Positions 10,998 through 22,955 of a stretch of 64,000 bases of DNA are shown one piece after another. Positions within the stretch are counted from its first letter, which is position 1. The number at the start of each line of letters is the position of its first letter. A model generated the notes under the pieces. That model did not search any database. It was given only the letters and a program-made list of their open reading frames with translations, and was not told where the DNA came from. The position numbers and the translations under genes are program-made. Source of the stretch: Beta vulgaris subsp. vulgaris. Lineage: Eukaryota; Streptophyta; Magnoliopsida; Caryophyllales; Amaranthaceae. The stretch lies in contig NC_079202.1 in NCBI RefSeq assembly GCF_026745355.1, forward strand, positions 28,387,748 through 28,451,747, written 5' to 3'.

Positions 10998-13537
10998 TGT
11001 AACACCCCCAAAATCCACGCGCGCCTACCACTGCTGCGTCGCGTCGACCTCGGGGGCGTTACCGCCGCGATGGAACGCAAGGCATAATAAGGGTTAACGA
11101 TAACTTAAAACATTAACTTAAAAACTAAACTGCAGCGGAATTAAAATATAAATACAACTCGGGAATCATCAATGACCCCTTTCATTCAAACCACAAACCA
11201 TATATAAGTCTTAGAAAAACCAATAATACTTATTTCAAAATGCTTTAAATGTAAATACCCAAGCCTAGTCCCCGTATGCTCGAGATTATGCAGCAGCACC
11301 GGCACACCTAGTCTGCTCCCCATTGTAGCATCAATGGTTCATCGCAGTTCATCAAACACATAATAACACACAATCAGCTATGCTGAGTACGTAATGAACC
11401 ATTGAATACATGTAAACATAAATGATACACACGTGGACAATCTTAAACATGATGCTACACTATGTTACATCCTTTAACCTTTAATCTTTAATCTTTAATT
11501 GGCATCGAACGGGCACCGTCATCTTACTAGAATCATACGGGCTACTGAATCTTAACAGACACTAGGTCTGTTAGATGAAATGCAAATACGGTTTCGAGCC
11601 GTCTCACACCCATCACCTTAGTATGCATACCCCAAGACGAACGGAACCTTCCGCCTACTTGAGTGTCAAAAAATAAGGACACTACTGTCGTCACAGTAGG
11701 CCTGCGTAGGAGCGTAGGACAAGTCCCACACTCCCCCATTGTTCATCACTTGTAGGGAGTCCAGCTACAAGATATTGCCATAATTCATTTTAATATTAAC
11801 CATTCATTTCATAACCACATATCGTATCTCTTGTAACACTCTTGTTACACTATGGATACATAGAATCAATTACCTGTTCTCTTTCATTGCTCAAATCGTA
11901 TCTCTTGTAACAACCTTGTTACACTATGGATACATAGAATCATTTACCTGTCCTCTTATGCTCAAATCATATCTCTTGTAACAACCTTGTTACACTATGG
12001 ATAGATTAAAAATGCTCTTTGAAATACTACGATAGAATTACGCATTCCCATGCAACATATCAATTTCTATTACAAATGTCTAACCAGACAATCTCAATCA
12101 ATCAAACATTCCTATCATGCTTCTAGGTTCCAATAACATAGATTGCAACCTAATCATGATACTAATACTTGGGATTAAACTGGTACGCGTACGTACCTTA
12201 TAATGGAGAATTTTCGCTGTCTTAATCGAACGTTCCGCTTATGAAATTGGGACCTAAACCGTTAAATAAAAGCTTTAGTGCTACGTCGTTGGTAATATTA
12301 ACAATTACTACGTAACTAAGACTATACGGTTTAATAATTCGAAATAAACGATTAATAAACCCCTTGTTTAAGAATTTTCGTTACTTTTCTATTATAAAGA
12401 GTTTAACGTCTTTTAGGAGTCAAAGCTAGTGAACCTACTAATATTAGTTAGTGTCATTAGTCCACTATCTTTACCAAACCAGTTAAATATAAGTCCAACC
12501 ATATTTTATGTCCAAAAGTCTTATGTCCAAAAGTCTAAGGTCCAATCCAGTATTAAGTCCGAAAGTCAGATCCGCAATTATACTCAGATCAATAAAATAA
12601 ACTCATTAACTTGAATTATAATTTAACATAATTATGAAAACATAATTTATAATTAAACTTATAATAATATTCAATATATAAAATGTTTTATACCGTTGAG
12701 CTCGCCGGAAATCAAATTCCGGCGACCGATTTCCGGCAACGGCGCAACAACTTCGTCGCACAGCTACGCTCGAACCAGATTCGTCGCACGGCCCCACGAC
12801 CACGCGCGACCTTGTCGCACCCTCGCGTCTGTCGCCCGCGTCACGCTCGCGAGCCTCGCAGCGTCCCTCGCACTCACGGACTCCCTCGCTCGCTCACCGC
12901 AAACCTCACGCCAGTCCCACTCGAACTCCGTCGAAGACTCGCGAACCCTTTGAGCTTCTCGCACAACGCGAGAACGCACCCTCGCCTTCGCACAACCACC
13001 CTCACCTTCGAACAACTGCACAGCCTCGATCCACCTTCGTCGCGCGCTCGTCTCGATCTCGCGTCTTGCTCGCTCGTCGCTCAGCCCTCGAACCCCGCAG
13101 CGCTTCGCACCACAGCGACGCTCTGCCAACCTCGCACTCGCCACGTACCCTCGAACTGTCGAAGGTGAAGCGTGAGGCGACGCGAGAGAGAGAGAGAGAG
13201 ACTGGGGGAGGAAGAACAGCAAGAGAAGAAGAACAGCGAGAGGAAGGAAGAACAGCGAGAGAGAGAGAGAAGAAAAGGAGATGACGGCTGAGGAAGGAAG
13301 GAAAAATTTAGGGTTTCTGAAATTTTCTCCTCTTCTTTTCCTTTTTATACCTTCTAAAAGTGGTAACTCTAGATCGGGTGAACTCGGTTTAACCTTTATA
13401 AATCCGAAATTAACACAACCGACTCGTATTAATATTATATTATATCTTATTATTCTGTAAATAATACTAAATCCTTTTATATTTTCTTATATTTTCTTAA
13501 TTATACGAATTAATTCTCAAAAATACGGAGTATTACA
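10998..13537 (-). repeat. Chromovirus 3' LTR (left copy)
   Basis: 2540 bp, TGTAACACCC...GAGTATTACA. It contains three ~70-bp tandem repeats (about 11820-12010) and an unusually GC- and CpG-rich block (about 12690-13180) in otherwise AT-rich sequence. Open frames inside it (12683-13168 and others) are by-products of this composition. Confidence 0.95.
11820..12010. repeat. Three tandem ~70-bp repeats in chromovirus LTR
   Basis: Three successive units share atctcttgtaaca and ttgttacactatggata; the first two continue with catagaatca. Each holds a tgtaaca/tgttaca inverted pair. The same array is at about 19680-19870 in the other LTR. Confidence 0.8.
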
Positions 13538-13556
13538 GGCTTTCCCCCTTAAAAGA
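13538..13556 (-). other. Chromovirus polypurine tract
   Basis: On the minus strand this reads as an A/G-rich tract (AAGGGGGAAAG core) directly before the 3' LTR. It is the expected primer for plus-strand DNA synthesis. Confidence 0.65.
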
Positions 13557-13759
13557 AGTTTCGTCCCGAAACTTGGAGGTAGCCAGTCTTAACGACGATC
13601 TTTTGCACTTCTAAGTCCCAAAATTTCATAAGCGTTTTCTAACGTTCGCACAACAGATCAGCAATAATACAAATAACTATCATAATTAACATACTTTAGG
13701 GTGAAAGCGCGAAATTCTATCGCATTCTTCCCCCCTTAAAAGAAAAGTTACGTCCCCGT

Positions 13760-14172
13760 AACTCACGTACCTCTTGAAAAAGCTCAGGGTACTTCAGACG
13801 CATTGCATCTTCGGCTTCCCAGGTGGCTTCTTCAGTATTTTGATTTCTCCACAACACTTTGACAATTCTGATGTCCTTATTCCTCGTACTACGCACTTTG
13901 CGGTCTAGATTTGGACAGGTTTCTCCTCATAGGATAAGTTCGTCTATTTCGACATTTTCCGGTTCAAGTACATGTGACTCATCCGGTACGTATCTCCGGA
14001 GTTGGGATACGTGAAACACATTATGGACCCTTTCTAAGTTATTGGGCAAATCTAGGCGATAAGCGACTTTGCCTACTCTCGCCAGAATCTCATATGGTCC
14101 TATGAATTTAGGGCTTAGCTTCCCCTTTTTCCCGAATCGCATCACTCCTTTCATTGGAGACACCTTAAGCAA
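13760..14172 (-). pseudogene. Chromovirus integrase C-terminus and chromodomain (frameshifted)
   Basis: The minus-strand frame 14172-13927 encodes the integrase C-terminal region ([26 protein letters not shown], then [19 protein letters not shown]). It stops at 13927 by a frameshift. In the next frame (about 13930-13760) a chromodomain is readable: IRIVKVLWRNQNTEEATWEA then DAMRLKYPELF. In chromoviruses this module is thought to direct integration to heterochromatin marks. Confidence 0.9.
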
Positions 14173-14293
14173 TACTTTTTCCCCGACTTCGTAATTCCAT
14201 CCCTTCGCTTCTGATCCGCATAGGATTTCTGCCTGTCCTGTGCAGCCTTAATCTTTTCTTGAATGAATCGCACCTGATCCACTGTCTCCTGAA

Positions 14294-15219
14294 TCATCTC
14301 AGGTCCAACACCACAGTCTCACTAATGTCGTTCCAACACAAAGGGCTACGACACTTTCTCCCATATAGTGCTTCAAATGGTGCCATCTTAATACTAGCAT
14401 GGTAGCTGTTGTTGTATGAGAATTCTATGAGGTCCAAATGGTCTTCCCATGATCCTGGTATTCTAAGGCACATGCTCGCAACATGTCCTCTAAGTCTGAA
14501 TAGTTCTTTCGGTTTGACCTCTGTAGCTGGGTGAAAAGCTGTACTCATCAATAGCTCACTACCAAAAGCTTCCTGAACCTTTTTCCAGAAATTCGAAAGG
14601 AATCGCGAATCTCTATCTGATACTATACTCGTGGGTACTCCATGCAATCGAATGACATTTTTCACATAGGCCTTGGCTAAGGCTTCCATACTCCACGTAT
14701 CTTTCATAGGTATGAACCTTGCGTTTTGGTTAGTCTATCCACTATCACCCATATGGTATTATTGCCTCCCCGACTCCTAGGTAAGGCTACAACGAAATCC
14801 ATGGATATGAGTCCCATTTCCATGTCGGAATGTCTAAAGGTTGAATCTTTCCTTGAGGTCTCTTGTGTTCACTTTTGACTTTCTGGCTGTTAGACATTTT
14901 GAAACAAATTCAGCTACTGCTCTTTTCATCCCAGGCCACCAGAACATCTTCTTGAGGTCCTTATATAACTTATCTCCCCTGGGTGGACGGAATAAGTCGT
15001 GTTATGACCCTCACCCATTATCTTTTGTTTCAATTCTTCACATTTTTGTGGCACACACCACCTACCCTTATATCTTATGCTTCCATCCTCATGGATCGCA
15101 AACCCTTCTGCTTTTCCCTCCTTAAGCTTTGCTTTGACTCGCTCAAGCTTCACATCCCCAGGTTGATTTTCTCTTATTTCGTCTAGAAAGTTGGGCTCGA
15201 TGGTTAAGGCACTCAGCAA
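14294..15219 (-). pseudogene. Chromovirus integrase (frameshifted)
   Basis: Two minus-strand frames: 15219-14926, with the linker and start of the integrase zinc-binding region, and 14707-14294, with the catalytic core. Landmarks are SIVSDRDSRFLSNFW (second catalytic Asp) and, after a local frameshift at the HPAT position, HLDLIEFSYNNSYHASI and APFEALYGRKCRSPLCW. The third catalytic residue (the Glu after HPAT) falls in the shifted stretch. The enzyme inserts the DNA copy into the genome. This copy is not intact as read. Confidence 0.85.
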
Positions 15220-15325
15220 TCTTTCTACCTCCCCTTCATGAACAACTTCTACTGGAGTCTAGAAAACTCCTCACAAAGTTTGTCGGCAACGACTAATGTA
15301 TTCAGGCTATGGCTAGACTTGCGAC

Positions 15326-15778
15326 TTAAGCATCAGCAACGACGTTGGCTTTACCCTCATGGTACTGGATGTCTAAGTCATAGTCCTTGATGAGCTCTAA
15401 CCATCTGCGCTGTCTCATATTAAGGTCTTTCTGGGTGAAGATGTATTTGAGACTTTTGTGATCCGTGAAGATTCGACAAGTCACCCCGTAAAGGTAGTGT
15501 CTCCAGATTTTTAGGGCAAACACTATTGCGGCCAATTCTAAGTCGTGTGTTGGGTAATTGACTTCATACGGCTTCAACTGCCGAGACGCATAAGCTATGA
15601 CCTTCCCATTTTGCATAAGAACACAACCCAACCCATTCTTGGACGCATCACTATACACATCATATCCCTCATTCCCATTAGGCAAGGTTAGGACAGGGGC
15701 TGATGTTAACCTTTCTTTGAGCGTTTGGAAAGCTTTCTCACTGTCCTCATTCCAGTTAAACCTACAATCCTTCTTCAT
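15326..15778 (-). pseudogene. Chromovirus RNase H (fragment)
   Basis: Ty3-type RNase H on the minus strand: [18 protein letters not shown] with the first catalytic Asp, [20 protein letters not shown] with the catalytic Glu, [13 protein letters not shown] with Asp, and the end [11 protein letters not shown]. It degrades the RNA strand during reverse transcription. The frame is open across the domain but cut from the RT by a frameshift near 15770. Confidence 0.9.
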
Positions 15779-16654
15779 AAATGGTCATGGGCTTTGCTAT
15801 TTTGGAGAAGTCTTTCACAAATCTCCTATAGTAACCGGCTAAACCCAAGAAACTTCTTATGTCTGTGACATTCTTTGGAGTAGGCCATTCACTCACGGCT
15901 TTGATCTTTGCAGGATCTGACTGACACACCCTCCTTGGAGACAAAGTGACCCAAAAATGACACTCTTTCCAACCAAAATTCACATTTCGAAAACTTCGCA
16001 TATAGTTGGTTGTCCCTAAGTGTCTGCAAAATGACTCTCAAATGACCCTCATGGTCCTCCTTGCTCCTAGAATAGATCAGTATATCGTCTATGAACACAA
16101 CGACAAATTTGTCGAGGTAGGGTCGAAAGATCCTATTCATAAGATCCATGAAAACTGCAGGTGCATTAGATAACCCAAAAGGCATTACCGTAAACTCATA
16201 GTGGCCATATCTAGTCCTGAAAGCAGTCTTAGGTATATCATGATCAACAATCCTCAATTGATGGTAACCTGACCTCAAGTCTATTTTGGAGAACATCCCG
16301 CACCCTGAAGTTGGTCGAACAAGTCATCAATCCTAGGCAATGGGTACTTGTTTTTCACAGTGACATTGTTCAACTCTCGATAGTCTATACACAACCTCAA
16401 ACTACCATCCTTCTTTTTCACAAATAAGACAGTGCTCCCCATGGTGACATGCTAGGTCTAATATACCCTTTGTCGAGTAGTTCCTCCAACTGGTTTTTCA
16501 ACTCGTTCATTTCTGCTGGAGCCATTCGATATGGGGCTTTCGAAATTGGTCCAGTCCCAGGTACTAGGTCAACGGTGAACTCTACATCTCTCCTTGGTGG
16601 CATACCAGGTATATCTTCAGGAAAAACATCCTGGAACTCTCGGACTACTGGCAC
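15762..16654 (-). pseudogene. Chromovirus reverse transcriptase (frameshifted)
   Basis: Three minus-strand frames (16654-16418, 16296-15889, 16001-15762) cover the Ty3-type RT. Landmarks are [18 protein letters not shown] at the start, [15 protein letters not shown] with the first catalytic Asp, [14 protein letters not shown], and the intact active site [12 protein letters not shown]. The connection ([17 protein letters not shown]) follows. Catalytic residues are present. The breaks are one-base shifts, some of which may be sequence errors (see findings). Confidence 0.9.
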
Positions 16655-17178
16655 ATCCTCAGGCTTAACGGATCATCCTCAATTCTTCTCACCGAACACA
16701 TAAATAGAGGCCATCCCTTGTCTACGTAGTTCTTAAGTTGTATGGCATTGATCACCTTAATTCCAGGTTCTCGAGGTATTCTCCTATATGACACTCTTTT
16801 TCCCAAAGGATCTCTCAGTTCCACTTTCTGCGCATCGCAGTCTATCTTAGCCATGTACTTTCCAAGCCAATCCATCCCCAAAATAATGTCTAGGTTTGAT
16901 AAGTTAAACTCTATCAGGTCAGAAGGAAAGAAACTCTCTCCTATTTTCAGTGGCACTTTTAGAAATCTTTTAGAGCAATTAACAGTCTCACCAGACGGAA
17001 TGACTATAGGCATAGAAATCGACTCAGACTCGATCAATGTTAAAGTCCTAACAGTTGAATGGGCAATAAATGACAATGATGCTCCAGAATCAAACAATAC
17101 TTTAACAGGAGTGGAGTTGATAGAAAATGTACCCGAGACAACATCCCTTCGAGCCTCTTGTTCTCTAGTCGACATCAT
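16645..17178 (-). pseudogene. Chromovirus aspartic protease region
   Basis: Minus-strand frame with the retropepsin active site VKVLFDSGASLSFI and the second landmark LDIILGMDWLGKY. The enzyme cleaves the Gag-Pol polyprotein. It overlaps the end of the gag frame near 17175 and runs into the RT frame near 16650 with a frame change. Confidence 0.9.
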
Positions 17179-18250
17179 ATACAGCTTCCCCTTGCCCTTA
17201 TCTTGGGAATTGGTTGCATTGTTCCCATTAGATGTCTGATTATGGTGTTGGTTACAGGCTTGGAGTAGTTAGAATTCCCATTGTAAGCACTTCCCCCATT
17301 TCCATTCCCGTTTCCATTTCCATTTCGGGTTGTCCCCATAATTCCCATTCTTTTGGCCATTGGGTTCAGTTTGTTCTTCGAGTAGCACTCATATGCCCTA
17401 TGTCCCAATTTCCCGCATTCTCGACATTCCACCTTGTTACCCTCACAGTCTCTACCAGGATGGTTGTTAGGGCACTTCTACACCTATACACACGCTCAGA
17501 TCTGCGGTTATTGGTGTTGTTATTGCGGTTATTGTTGTTGGGATTATATGTTGTTATTGGGTCCCTTACCGAAATTCCTTTGAGGGTCTTGATGGTTTTG
17601 GTTCCCATTATGCTTCTTCTCAAACTTCTGGACCTCAGTGTTTGGATTATCTTTCGTTTCTCACCCTGCTTACCCCCTTCCTCTCTCTTCCTGATGGCAT
17701 AAAGATGAGCAGCTTTGCCAAACACATGATCTAAAGAGGTGAATGTATCTCCCCCTAGTCTTCCTTGCAGGTCAAGGGTAAGTCCTAGTTCGAAACGTGA
17801 GGCTTTAGATTCCTCAGTAGGTGCTATTTCCGGGGCAAATCTCATCAGCTCGATGAATTTCCGGTAGTACTCCTCAACAGACAGAGTCCCTTGTTCCAAC
17901 ATCATAAATTCTTGGGCTTTCTGCTTCTTAAGGTATGGAGGGTAATATTTGTCCCTTAAGGCCTTTTTGAAAGTTTCCCACCCAAAACCAGGCTGACTCA
18001 GGAGGTTGCTCTTAGCTTGGGTCCACCAGAAATGAGCATCTCCCTGAAGGTAGTAGCTCGCTAAGGGCACAGTTTTCTCATCAGGGCAGGATAAGGTGAA
18101 GAAAAGTTTATCGAATTCCCCAACCCAGTTCTCTAATTCTTCAGGTCCCCCTTTCCCATTCAGTATTGGTGGGTTCCTACGGGCAACCTTTTCGGATAAA
18201 TCCCCTTCACGATTGTGACCTTGGGCTAGGTTGGCAGTGATTTGCACCAA
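17175..18250 (-). pseudogene. Chromovirus gag with zinc knuckle
   Basis: The minus-strand frame from 18250 encodes the capsid domain (LENWVGEFDKLFFTLSCPDE, then DAHFWWTQAKSN and SVEEYYRKFIELMRFAPEI). A basic stretch follows. After a frame change near 17400, a CCHC knuckle CRECGKLGHRAYEC is readable (17432-17175), followed by a GN repeat. Gag packages the element RNA. The first codon upstream of 18250 is not certain. Confidence 0.88.
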
Positions 18251-18842
18251 GTCACGTATCGATTGCTCGATATTAGAGAGGTTTCAGGCGTGCCTCCCTC
18301 CCGAACCATTCTACGCTGAAAATAACATAATAGCTATCTCAGTGACACACATCATCCTGTCCTTTCTTAACCAATACACATTGCACATATAGCAAGCAGT
18401 TGTCACGAACAAATATTAAGTCTTTATTGACTTGCAACACAAACATCTCACATGAGACGTCACAACCATAACAAGGAATATCATAAAGTATCATTAAAGG
18501 TTTTCAAACATATATCATATATATGTATATATATGTATTTAAGAGATAAAACGATCGTTTCAATCAAGTAAATAGTTTTGTCGCAAAATAAGGTTTTGGT
18601 TCAACACCATTTTTGAAACATCCTTGTACATCCTCTTTACCTATTCATATTCGAATATTGCAAGAATCGTTCGTTCAATTGAACAATCAAACAGCACATT
18701 CGAGTTCAAGACACGAAACGAAATCACATTTGCAATCATTCCTATGACTTAATGCACATAACATAATATGTTCTATATGCTCCTATCCCATACTACCCAT
18801 TTTGAAATCGTTTTTAAAACGTCTTTGAAATTCAGAGCCTTC
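18251..18842. other. Chromovirus 5' leader
   Basis: Untranslated leader between the primer site and gag (minus-strand sense). AT-rich with no coding frame. Confidence 0.6.
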
Positions 18843-18855
18843 GGCTCTGATACCA
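18843..18855 (-). other. Chromovirus primer-binding site (tRNA-iMet)
   Basis: On the minus strand TGGTATCAGAGCC, complementary to the 3' end of initiator methionine tRNA. It lies 4 bp from the 5' LTR. Confidence 0.9.
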
Positions 18856-18859
18856 GTTT

Positions 18860-21408
18860 TGTAACACCCCCAAAATCCACGCGCGCCTACCACTGCTGCG
18901 TCGCGTCGACCTCGGGGGCGTTACCGCCGCGATGGAACGCAAGGCATAATAAGGTTAACGATAACTTAAAACATTAACTTAAAACTAAAATGCAGCGGAA
19001 TTAAAATATAAATACAACTCGGGAATCATCAATGACCCCTTTCATTCAAACCACAAACCATATATAAGTCTTAGAAAAACCAATAATACTTATTTCAAAA
19101 TGCTTTAAATGTAAATACCCAAGCCTAGTCCCCGTATGCTCGAGATTATGCAGCAGCACCACCACCTAGTCTGCTCCCCATTGTAGCATCAATGGTTCAT
19201 CGCAGTTCATCAAACACATAATAACACACAATCAGCTATGCTGAGTACGTAATGAACCATTGAATACATGTAAACATAAATGATGCACACATGACAATCT
19301 TAACATGATGCTACACTATGTTACATCCTTTAACCTTTAATCTTTAATCTTTAATTGGCATCGAACGGGCACCGTCATCTTACTAGAATCATACGGGCTA
19401 CTGAATCCTTAACAGACACTAGGTCTGTTAGATGAAATGCAAATACGGTTTCGAGCCGTCTCACACCCATCACCTTAGTATGCATACCCCCAAGATCGAA
19501 CGGAACCTTCCGCCTACTTGAGTGTCAAAAATATAAGGACACTACTGTCGTCACAGTAGGCCTGCGTAGGAGCGTAGGACAAGTCCCACACTCCCCCCAT
19601 TGTTCATCACTTGTAGGGAGTCCAGCTACAAGATATTGCCATAATTCATTTTAATATTAACCATTCATTTCATAACCACATATCGTATCTCTTGTAACAC
19701 TCTTGTTACACTATGGATACATAGAATCAATTACCTGTTCTCTTCATTAAAATGCTCAAATCGTATCTCTTGTAACAACCTTGTTACACTATGGATACAT
19801 AGAATCATTTACCTGTCCTCTTATGCTCAAATCATATCTCTTGTAACAACCTTGTTACACTATGGATAGATTAAAAATGCTCTTTGAAATACTACGATAG
19901 AATTACGCATTCCCATGCAACATATCAATTTCAATTACAAATGTCTAACCAGACAATCTCAATCAATCAAACATTCCCTATCATGCTTCTAGGTTCCAAT
20001 AACATAGATTGCAACCTAATCATGATACTAATACTTGGGATTAAACTGGTACGCGTACGTACCTTATAAGGAGAATTTTCGCTGTCTTAATCGAACGTTC
20101 CGCTTATGAAATTGGGACCTAAACCGTTAAATAAAAGCTTTAGTGCTACGTCGTTGGTAATATTAACAATACTACGTAACTAAGACTATACGGTTTAATA
20201 ATTCAAATAAACGATTAATAAACCCCTTGTTTAAGAATTTTCGTTACTTTTCTATTATAAAGAGTTTAACGTCTTTTAGGAGTCAAAGCTAGTGAACAAC
20301 TAATATTAGTTAGTGTCATTAGTCCACTATCTTTACCAAACCAGTTAAATATAAGTCCAACCATATTTTATGTCCAAAAGTCTTATGTCCAAAAGTCTTA
20401 AGGTCCAATCCAGTATTAGTCCGAAAGTCAGATCCGCAATTATACTCAGATCAATAAATAAACTCATTAACTTGAATTATAATTTAACATAATTATGAAA
20501 ACATAATTTATAATTAAACTTATAATAATATTCAATATATAAAATGTTTTATACCGTTGAGCTCGCCGGAAATCAAATTCCGGCGACCGATTTCCGGCAA
20601 CGGCGCAACAACTTCGTCGCACAGCTACGCTCGAACCAGATTCGTCGCACGGCCCCACGACCACGCGCGACCTTGTCGCACCCTCGCGTCTGTCGCCCGC
20701 GTCACGCTCACGAGCCTCGCAGCGTCCCTCGCACTCACGGACTCCCTCGCTCGCTCACCGCAAACCTCACGCCAGTCCCACTCGAACTCCGTCGAAGACT
20801 CGCGAACCCTTCGAGCTTCTCGCACAACGCGAGAACGCACCCTCGCCTTCGCACAACCACCCTCACCTTCGCACAACTGCACAGCCTCGATCCACCTTCG
20901 TCGCGCGCTCGTCTCGATCTCGCGTCTTGCTCGCTCGTCGCTCAGCCCTCGAACCCCGCAGCGCTTCGCACCACAGCGACGCTCTGCCAACCTCGCACTC
21001 GCCACGTACCCTCGAACTGTCGAAGGTGAAGCGTGAGGCGACGCGAGAGAGAGAGAGAAGACTGGGGGAGGAAGAACAGCAAGAGAAGGAAGAACAGCGA
21101 GAGGAAGGAAGAACAGCGAGAGGAGAGAGAGAAGAAAAGGGGAGATGACGGCTGAGGAAGGAGAGGAAGAAATTTAGGGTTTCTGAAATTTTTCTCCTCT
21201 TCTTTTCCTTTTTATAGCCTTCTAAAAGTGGTAACTCTAGATCGGGTGAACTCGGTTTAACCTTTATAAATCCGAAATTAACACAACCGACTCGTATTAA
21301 TATTATTATATTCTTATTAATCTGTAAATAATACTAAATCCTTTTTATTATTTTCTTTATATTTTCTTAATTAATACGAATTAATTCTCAAAAATACGGA
21401 GTATTACA
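18860..21408 (-). repeat. Chromovirus 5' LTR (right copy)
   Basis: 2549-bp partner of 10998-13537 with the same ends, the same ~70-bp tandem array (about 19680-19870) and the same CpG-rich block (about 20550-21040). Differences from the other copy are mainly single-base indels, several in homopolymers. Confidence 0.95.
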
Positions 21409-22013
21409 CTTGGGCGATGACTTCAATGACCACCTCGTCCAAGAGGAGCAGAAGGTCTGAGCCGACAGCCTCAGTTGAGCCAATCGAGTTCAACAAAGAT
21501 CAGTATTCCATCCTCATGGAAATTGAGGATCAGCACGAATTGAAGGCGCCGGCAGAGATGAAAACACCCTACAGAAATAGGGACAAAAGTAAGTACTGTC
21601 ATTTTCACAAAGATTGTGGTCATGAGACAAACGAGTGCAAACATCTTAAGAGAGCATTGGAGGATTTGGCCCGAAAGGGAAAAATGAACTCTTACCTACC
21701 TTCGTCAGGAAGGAAATTCCAGAAAAAAGATAATCGTCAAGGAAGAAGGAAAGATGACGAAAGTACTGATGAGGATGTTGTAATGGTAATCTCTGGGGGA
21801 TTCGCGGCTGGAGGACCAACAACTCGCGGCCATAAAAACTGTCTGAGGGAACTAAGCCAGGTGATGCTCACCAATCAGGCTGAGGCTGATCCTTTCCCCA
21901 AGATAGTGGTCAGTGAGCAGGATCGGGGAAAGATAAGAACCCCTCATGACGACCCGCTGGTAGTGGAAATGAAGATTGCTAATCTAAGGGTGCGACGAAT
22001 CCGGCCTGGTTGA
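21409..22013 (+). pseudogene. Gypsy A gag C-terminus (after chromovirus)
   Basis: Continuation of the Gypsy A gag on the right of the chromovirus. A basic linker is followed by a zinc-knuckle-like region YCHFHKDCGHETNECKHLK (residues about 60-78 of this frame), typical of Tat-lineage gag, and a lysine/arginine-rich tail. The frame runs to 22013, where a one-base shift separates it from the protease core. Confidence 0.85.
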
Positions 22014-22950
22014 CACAGGAAGTTCCACCGATATCATCAGCGTAGATTGTCTTTCAAGATTAAGGTTCGATGAAAAAGAATTGGTTCCAGTAAATCATCC
22101 GATTATTGGTTTTGGTGGGGGTGTAATTCATCCTATGGGGACGGTTACCCTACCCGTCAGGGTTGGAGATAAAGAAGCTGCGAGAACGCTCTTTGTGAAG
22201 TTTTTGGTAGTGCGAGATCTGACGGCATACAACGTCATCCTCGGACGACCTACTCTAAATCAGATCAAAGATGTCATTGTTACTTACTTGATGCTCATGA
22301 AATTTGAGTGTGATAATGGGAAAATTGGGTCTTTGTATGGAGACCAGCAAGCAACAAGAGAATGCTATCTTACTACACTGAGACCGTCATCATGGAAGGA
22401 GAAATCAAAACGGCCAAAGGCCATAGAAGAAGAGCCGGCCGAAAAAGTAAAAGGCCATATAACTGAATTGAAGCAGGAGGTAGAGAAAGCACAGGCAAAG
22501 CCTCTTCAAGAGGGCAAGCCGTCAATGCTCTTACGCAGCAAGAAAAGGAGGTGTTTGGCTATTAAAGAAGAGAAGAATTCATTTGATGAAGTAATGGCGA
22601 TTATGAGCTTGGGACTAGAACGTCCAGAGCCAGTAGAAAGTCCAGTAGAAATCTATTTAAGATCAGAGCGTCCGGAGAGGACATTGAAGATTGGATCCAT
22701 TCTAAATTCTAAAGTCAAGGACGCCTTGGTTGCGTTGCTGAAAGAATTTGAATATGTTTTCGCCTATACTGTGGAAGAGACGCCCGGGATAGATCCTGAA
22801 GTTGCAGTGCATAAGCTGAACATTGAGCCGGGGCAGAAGCCAGTCCGGCAAAAGAAGAGGCACCTAGGGCCGGCCAGGAGTCAGGCCGTCGATCAAGAGG
22901 TCCAGAAGCTGCTCAAATATAGGTTTATCCGTATTATCCATATTGGGTAG
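22010..22950 (+). pseudogene. Gypsy A aspartic protease and RT N-terminal linker
   Basis: The protease active site VDTGSSTDIIS is readable at about 22009-22041, and the frame from 22081 continues with YNVILGRPTLNQIKDV. A long charged linker leads to the start of the RT region (FEYVFAYTVEETPGIDPEVA, then KKRHLGPARSQAVDQEVQKL). A frameshift near 22945 breaks it from the RT palm. The protease would process the element polyprotein. Confidence 0.85.
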
Positions 22951-22955
22951 CAAAT

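Larger units (their letters stand above)
10998..21408 (-). mobile_element. Chromovirus (Tekay/Del-type Gypsy) nested in Gypsy A gag
   Basis: A complete LTR retrotransposon on the minus strand. LTRs are at 10998-13537 and 18860-21408, with a 5-bp target duplication CTTGG at 10993-10997 and 21409-21413. Read on the minus strand: initiator-Met tRNA primer site beside the right LTR, gag with zinc knuckles, DSGAS protease, RT, RNase H, integrase, chromodomain, polypurine tract, left LTR. The long ~2.54-kb LTRs, the primer site and the C-terminal chromodomain indicate a Tekay/Del chromovirus. LTRs are about 98-99% alike by eye and most differences are one-base indels. The coding region is cut by several one-base frameshifts. 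Confidence 0.95.

Noticed and set aside
11820..12010. CRISPR-like spaced repeats.
   Set aside because: Plant LTR with three tandem units of a longer repeat, not short direct repeats with unique spacers. No cas genes.
12683..13284. Overlapping open frames of 72-161 codons on both strands in the chromovirus LTR (also at 20544-21148).
   Set aside because: They come from a CpG-rich block that lacks stops. The proteins are low-complexity Arg/Ser/Ala and lie within an LTR in both copies.
16449..17239. Plus-strand ORFs at 16449-16703 and 16742-17239.
   Set aside because: Shadows of the minus-strand chromovirus protease and RT, with no domain of their own.
18843..18855. tRNA-like sequence TGGTATCAGAGCC.
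   Set aside because: Only the 3' complement of tRNA-Met is present next to an LTR, so it is a primer-binding site and not a tRNA gene.
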